Assembly: GCA_024227975.1 (NCBI GenBank)
Contig: JAAETV010000048.1
Coordinates: 1 to 17,725 of the forward strand
DNA from: Actinomycetes bacterium
GTDB lineage: Bacteria > Actinomycetota > Acidimicrobiia > Acidimicrobiales > SZUA-35
DNA length: 17,725 bases
Direction of reading: 5' to 3'
The position numbers and the translations under genes were made by a program. Positions 15,054 through 17,725 of this stretch are shown one piece after another; position 1 is the stretch's first letter; each line of letters opens with the position of its first letter. The notes below the pieces were generated by a model. The model saw only the letters and a list, made by a program, of their open reading frames with translations, was not told the DNA's origin and searched no databases.

Positions 15054-15443
15054 CTACCGCTTGCTGTACTGCGGAGCCTTACGAGCCTTCTTGAGTCCGT
15101 ACTTCTTGGACTCCTTTTTGCGCGGATCCCGGGTCAACAGGCCGGCCGATTTGATGGAGGGCCGAAGCTCCTCGTCCATCTCGATCAGGGCCCGGCTGAT
15201 ACCGAGCCGGAAGGCTCCGGCCTGACCGGAGAGGCCACCCCCGCTGAGGGTCACCGCGATGTCGTAACTCTCCTCGGCCGATGCGATCCGCAGAGGCTCG
15301 GTGATGAGGGTGCGGTGAACGGCGGAGGGGAAGTAGTCCTCGAACTCGCGGCCGTTGGCCGTGATCTTGCCACTGCCGGGTGAGACCCGAACCCTAGCGA
15401 TGGCCTGCTTGCGGCGACCCGTTGTCTGGAGAGCGGTAGACAT
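15054..15443 (-). CDS. rpsI: 30S ribosomal protein S9 (uS9)
   Basis: A 129-residue ribosomal protein. It carries the N-terminal [33 protein letters not shown], the conserved [19 protein letters not shown], and the basic C-terminal tail ending [12 protein letters not shown] that reaches the tRNA in the P site. The length is normal. ATG at 15443, 8 nt after the rplM stop, with a GAGAAAG purine stretch inside the end of rplM as likely ribosome site. It forms the standard rplM-rpsI pair. Confidence 0.98.
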   Translation of the reverse strand: MSTALQTTGRRKQAIARVRVSPGSGKITANGREFEDYFPSAVHRTLITEPLRIASAEESYDIAVTLSGGGLSGQAGAFRLGISRALIEMDEELRPSIKSAGLLTRDPRKKESKKYGLKKARKAPQYSKR

Positions 15444-15451
15444 CGACGAAC

Positions 15452-15901
15452 TCAGCTTTCTCGGCGGGCGCCGGCTATTTCGAGCGGAGCCGGACTCTGG
15501 GCGTGGTGGGGATGGACAGGACCGGCGTAGACCTTCAGCTTGCGGGCTTGGGCCCGACCAAGACGGGTCTTGGGCAACATGCCGACGATTGAACGACGAA
15601 CGGTGTTGGCCGGTTGACGGTTGAGTGACTCTCCGTAGGTACGGGAGGTGAGGCCACCGGGGTAGCCGGAGTGATGGTGAACCATCTTCTTGTCGGCCTT
15701 GTCCGCGCTCAACACGATCTTGTCGGCGTTGACGACGATCACATGGTCACCCATGTCGAGGTGGGGAGCGTACGTCGGCTTGTGCTTGCCTCGAAGCACC
15801 CGAGCAATCTCGGTGGCCATGCGACCCAGGGTCAGGCCTTCAGCGTCGACAACGAACCAGTTGCGTTGGATATCTGATGCTTTTGGTGAATAGGTCTTCA
15901 C
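15452..15901 (-). CDS. rplM: 50S ribosomal protein L13 (uL13)
   Basis: A 149-residue ribosomal protein. Diagnostic stretches are [40 protein letters not shown], the [15 protein letters not shown] region and the [20 protein letters not shown] segment. The length is normal. The start is GTG at 15901 ([15 protein letters not shown]), preceded by AAAGG with a 6-nt spacer, a good Shine-Dalgarno. It is the first gene of the rplM-rpsI-glmM-glmS series and is divergent from the MOSC gene across a 233-nt region that must contain its promoter. Confidence 0.98.
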   Translation of the reverse strand: MKTYSPKASDIQRNWFVVDAEGLTLGRMATEIARVLRGKHKPTYAPHLDMGDHVIVVNADKIVLSADKADKKMVHHHSGYPGGLTSRTYGESLNRQPANTVRRSIVGMLPKTRLGRAQARKLKVYAGPVHPHHAQSPAPLEIAGARRES

Positions 15902-15939
15902 AGCAAACCTTTGCGAGCTTCGACAGGGGCCTTGAATGG

Positions 15940-15960
15940 CTCCGGCACCGGTGGCCGGAG
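15940..15960 (-). promoter_or_regulatory. Perfect 7-bp hairpin in the rplM 5' leader
   Basis: CTCCGGC and GCCGGAG, separated by 7 nt, form a perfect GC-rich stem. Its near edge is 38 nt upstream of the rplM start. There is no U-run, so a simple terminator is unlikely. A leader structure used for L13-dependent or growth-rate control is possible. A weak TANNNT element (minus-strand TAAGCT at 16028-16033) would give a leader of roughly 120 nt containing this hairpin, but that promoter is only a guess. Confidence 0.4.
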
Positions 15961-16134
15961 ACCTCGAACACTGAATGGGACACGAAACGCAACACCATCA
16001 GTCGTCCGAGCAAAAAGCCGACTCCTCAGCTTAGGGGGATTGCGGGGTCCTACCACCCTCCACATGTGAGCTCGTGCTGCTTGCTCGAACTGATCGATCT
16101 GGCCGGCGACGAGGCCACCGACCATCATGGAGTC

Positions 16135-16692
16135 ATGGGCCACCTCAGCAGAGAGCAACTCGAAGGGGGAATCGACCATGTTCTCGCCTCCCCGACTGAA
16201 GCCGGCACCGTCGATCTAGTGGTGAGTCGACCTGATGTCGACCAACGGCAGGTGCTCGATGAGGGTCACCTCATCGTCGGCGAGGGACTTGCAGGAGACA
16301 ACTACCTCGAACGCGGGAGCCATCAGACCGACGATGGCAAGGCCCACCCCGAAGCCCAGTTGAACCTGATGAACAGCCGCTCGATAGATCTGGTGGCCGA
16401 CGGCGACAAGGATCTGTGGCCTTTGGCCGGTGATCAGCTCTTCGTCGACTTCGACCTCTCGGCCCCCAACCTGGCCCCCGGCACCCGCCTCTCGGTCGGT
16501 TCGGCTGTGCTTGAGGTATCGGCCAAGCCCCACACCGGGTGCGCCAAGTTCAGCTCCCGCTTCGGTATCGACGCCGCCCGCTGGGTCAACTCGAGCGACG
16601 TCTACCGGTTCCGGGGCATCTGCGCCATGGTCATCCAGGCCGGCACCGTCCACCCCGGCGACGCCATCACCAAGCTCCCCCCTCAGGATTGA
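16135..16692 (+). CDS. MOSC-domain protein
   Basis: A 185-residue protein of the MOSC (molybdenum cofactor sulfurase C-terminal) superfamily; stand-alone members handle sulfur or bind molybdenum cofactor, and their substrates are mostly unknown. The centre has EGLAGDNYLERGS (50-62), HPEAQLNLMNSR (71-82) and LAGDQLFVDFDLS (98-109). The end has the conserved cysteine in KPHTGCAKF (131-139, Cys136). Upstream codons stay open to 15877 but lie in the rplM region and do not look like this family. The ATG at 16135, with GGAG just 2 nt before it, gives MGHLSREQLEGGIDHVLASP, matching how I recall actinobacterial homologues beginning. The CoA-transferase gene follows after 29 nt, so the two are probably co-transcribed. 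Confidence 0.85.
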   Translation: MGHLSREQLEGGIDHVLASPTEAGTVDLVVSRPDVDQRQVLDEGHLIVGEGLAGDNYLERGSHQTDDGKAHPEAQLNLMNSRSIDLVADGDKDLWPLAGDQLFVDFDLSAPNLAPGTRLSVGSAVLEVSAKPHTGCAKFSSRFGIDAARWVNSSDVYRFRGICAMVIQAGTVHPGDAITKLPPQD

Positions 16693-16721
16693 CGAGCCCA
16701 CCCAGGAACCAGGAGAGCACC

Positions 16722-17725
16722 ATGGCATCGGCTCGGCCCGATCTCCCCCTATCCCATTTGCGGGTTCTGGACCTGACTCTGGCCCGTGCGGGACCGACCT
16801 GTGTACGCCAACTGGCCGATTGGGGAGCCGACGTCGTCCGTATCGAGCCCCCCTCAGACCGGGGCGACATGGCCAGCGATGGTAGGCATGGCCCCGACTT
16901 CCAGAACCTGCATCGCAACAAGCGGGCCATGACCCTCAATCTGAAGTCGGAGGCCGGCAAGGAGGTCTTCTTCGGGCTGGTGGTTGGGGCTGACATCGTG
17001 GTCGAGAACATGCGGTCCGACGTCAAGCACCGCTTGGGCGTCGACTATGACGCCTGCTCGGCCGTCAATGATCGGATCATCTACGCCAGTATCAGCGGGT
17101 TCGGCCAGGACGGGCCCTACGGATCACGGGCCGGCGTCGACCAGATTGCCCAAGGGCTCGGTGGGCTCATGTCGGTGACGGGACTGCCGGGCCAGGGACC
17201 GGTCCGGGTCGGGGTACCGATCTCGGATCTGGCCGCCGGCATGTACCTGGCCATCGGGGTGATGATGGCCCTGACCGAACGTGACCGGCCAGGAGGGTCG
17301 GGCCGGGGTCAATGGGTCCACACCTCTCTATTGGAAGCCCAGATCGCCATGCTCGACTTCCAGGCCGCCCGCTGGACCATGAACGGCGAGGTCCCCGGCC
17401 AGGCCGGCAATCACCACCCGACCGGGATTCCCATGGGGACCTTCCCCTCAGCCGACGGATTGGTCAATATCGCCGCACCGGGGGGCGACAAGTGGCGCGA
17501 CTTCTGCGGTCTCATCGGGGCCCCTCACCTCCTCGACGACCCCAACTACGCCGACGGCCAAACCCGCTCCCAGCACCGGGACCAGCTCAACGAGAAGATC
17601 GCCACCTTCACCGCCAAGGCCTCCACCGCCCATTGGGTCGAAGCCCTCAACGAGGCCGGCATCCCCTGTGGACCCGTCAACACCATCGACCAGACCTTTG
17701 CCGACCCTCAGGTCGAGCACCTGGG
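16722..17725 (+). CDS. CaiB/BaiF-family CoA-transferase (3' end cut by window)
   Basis: I translated this frame directly; 334 codons are visible and it remains open at the window end, against about 390-400 for the family. Class III CoA-transferases move CoA between carboxylic acids; relatives include alpha-methylacyl-CoA racemase. It begins MASARPDLPLSHLRVLDLTL, then DWGADVVRIEPP, HRNKRAMTLNLKSEAG, IVVENMRSDVKHRLGVDY and YASISGFGQDGPY. The catalytic aspartate is Asp140 in AGVDQIAQGLGGLMSVTG. The later GIPCGPVNTIDQ is the usual family segment. The ATG at 16722 has AGGAGAG about 6 nt upstream, a strong ribosome site. The substrate acid cannot be told from sequence; the MOSC neighbour gives no clear hint. 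Confidence 0.92.
   Translation, partial: MASARPDLPLSHLRVLDLTLARAGPTCVRQLADWGADVVRIEPPSDRGDMASDGRHGPDFQNLHRNKRAMTLNLKSEAGKEVFFGLVVGADIVVENMRSDVKHRLGVDYDACSAVNDRIIYASISGFGQDGPYGSRAGVDQIAQGLGGLMSVTGLPGQGPVRVGVPISDLAAGMYLAIGVMMALTERDRPGGSGRGQWVHTSLLEAQIAMLDFQAARWTMNGEVPGQAGNHHPTGIPMGTFPSADGLVNIAAPGGDKWRDFCGLIGAPHLLDDPNYADGQTRSQHRDQLNEKIATFTAKASTAHWVEALNEAGIPCGPVNTIDQTFADPQVEHL

Noticed and set aside
15877..16134. Upstream extension of the MOSC reading frame into the start of rplM
   Set aside because: The extra 86 residues lack family similarity and would overlap the rplM start; the ATG at 16135 gives the expected N-terminus.

Overview
The window is a high-GC chromosomal segment with dense, mostly minus-strand genes, many GTG starts and ATGA-type overlaps. 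The gene order is that of Actinomycetota. Read along the minus strand, rplM-rpsI-glmM-glmS, then nnr, alr, and tsaE-tsaB-rimI-tsaD, is the same backbone order known from Mycobacterium tuberculosis (Rv3443c down to Rv3419c). My best guess is a deep-branching actinobacterium such as a member of Acidimicrobiia, because GlmS is very different from the mycobacterial form. That taxonomic call is an inference from memory.

Layout, right to left: a plus-strand pair at the right edge encodes a MOSC-domain protein and a CaiB/BaiF CoA-transferase (cut by the window end). Divergent from it runs a minus-strand block of ribosomal proteins uL13 and uS9, phosphoglucosamine mutase GlmM and an 1152-residue GlmS-like protein. 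This couples translation capacity to UDP-GlcNAc supply for the cell wall. Next come the bifunctional NAD(P)HX repair enzyme Nnr, alanine racemase (D-Ala for peptidoglycan) and a glycosyltransferase resembling tRNA-queuosine mannosyltransferase (DUF3524/GTDC1-like).

The middle is an accessory block: a lipoprotein lipase with an extra C-terminal domain, a P1/S58-family self-processing peptidase, and a plus-strand PLP-dependent threonine/serine dehydratase-like enzyme. It separates alr from tsaE, which are adjacent in M. tuberculosis. The left edge holds tsaE-tsaB-rimI-tsaD, three t6A37 tRNA-modification genes plus the N-acetyltransferase RimI, with overlapping or nearly touching ends. tsaD runs off the left edge.

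The most notable observations are the doubled-size GlmS, in which I can still align every key catalytic residue despite large insertions and a new C-terminal domain; the bacterial QTMAN-like enzyme; and a set of TANNNT -10 elements placed 6-8 nt before the start codons of four unit-head genes that lack a well-placed Shine-Dalgarno, suggesting leaderless transcripts. No gene-free stretch exceeds 300 bases. I see no mobile elements, CRISPR arrays, tRNAs or rRNAs.
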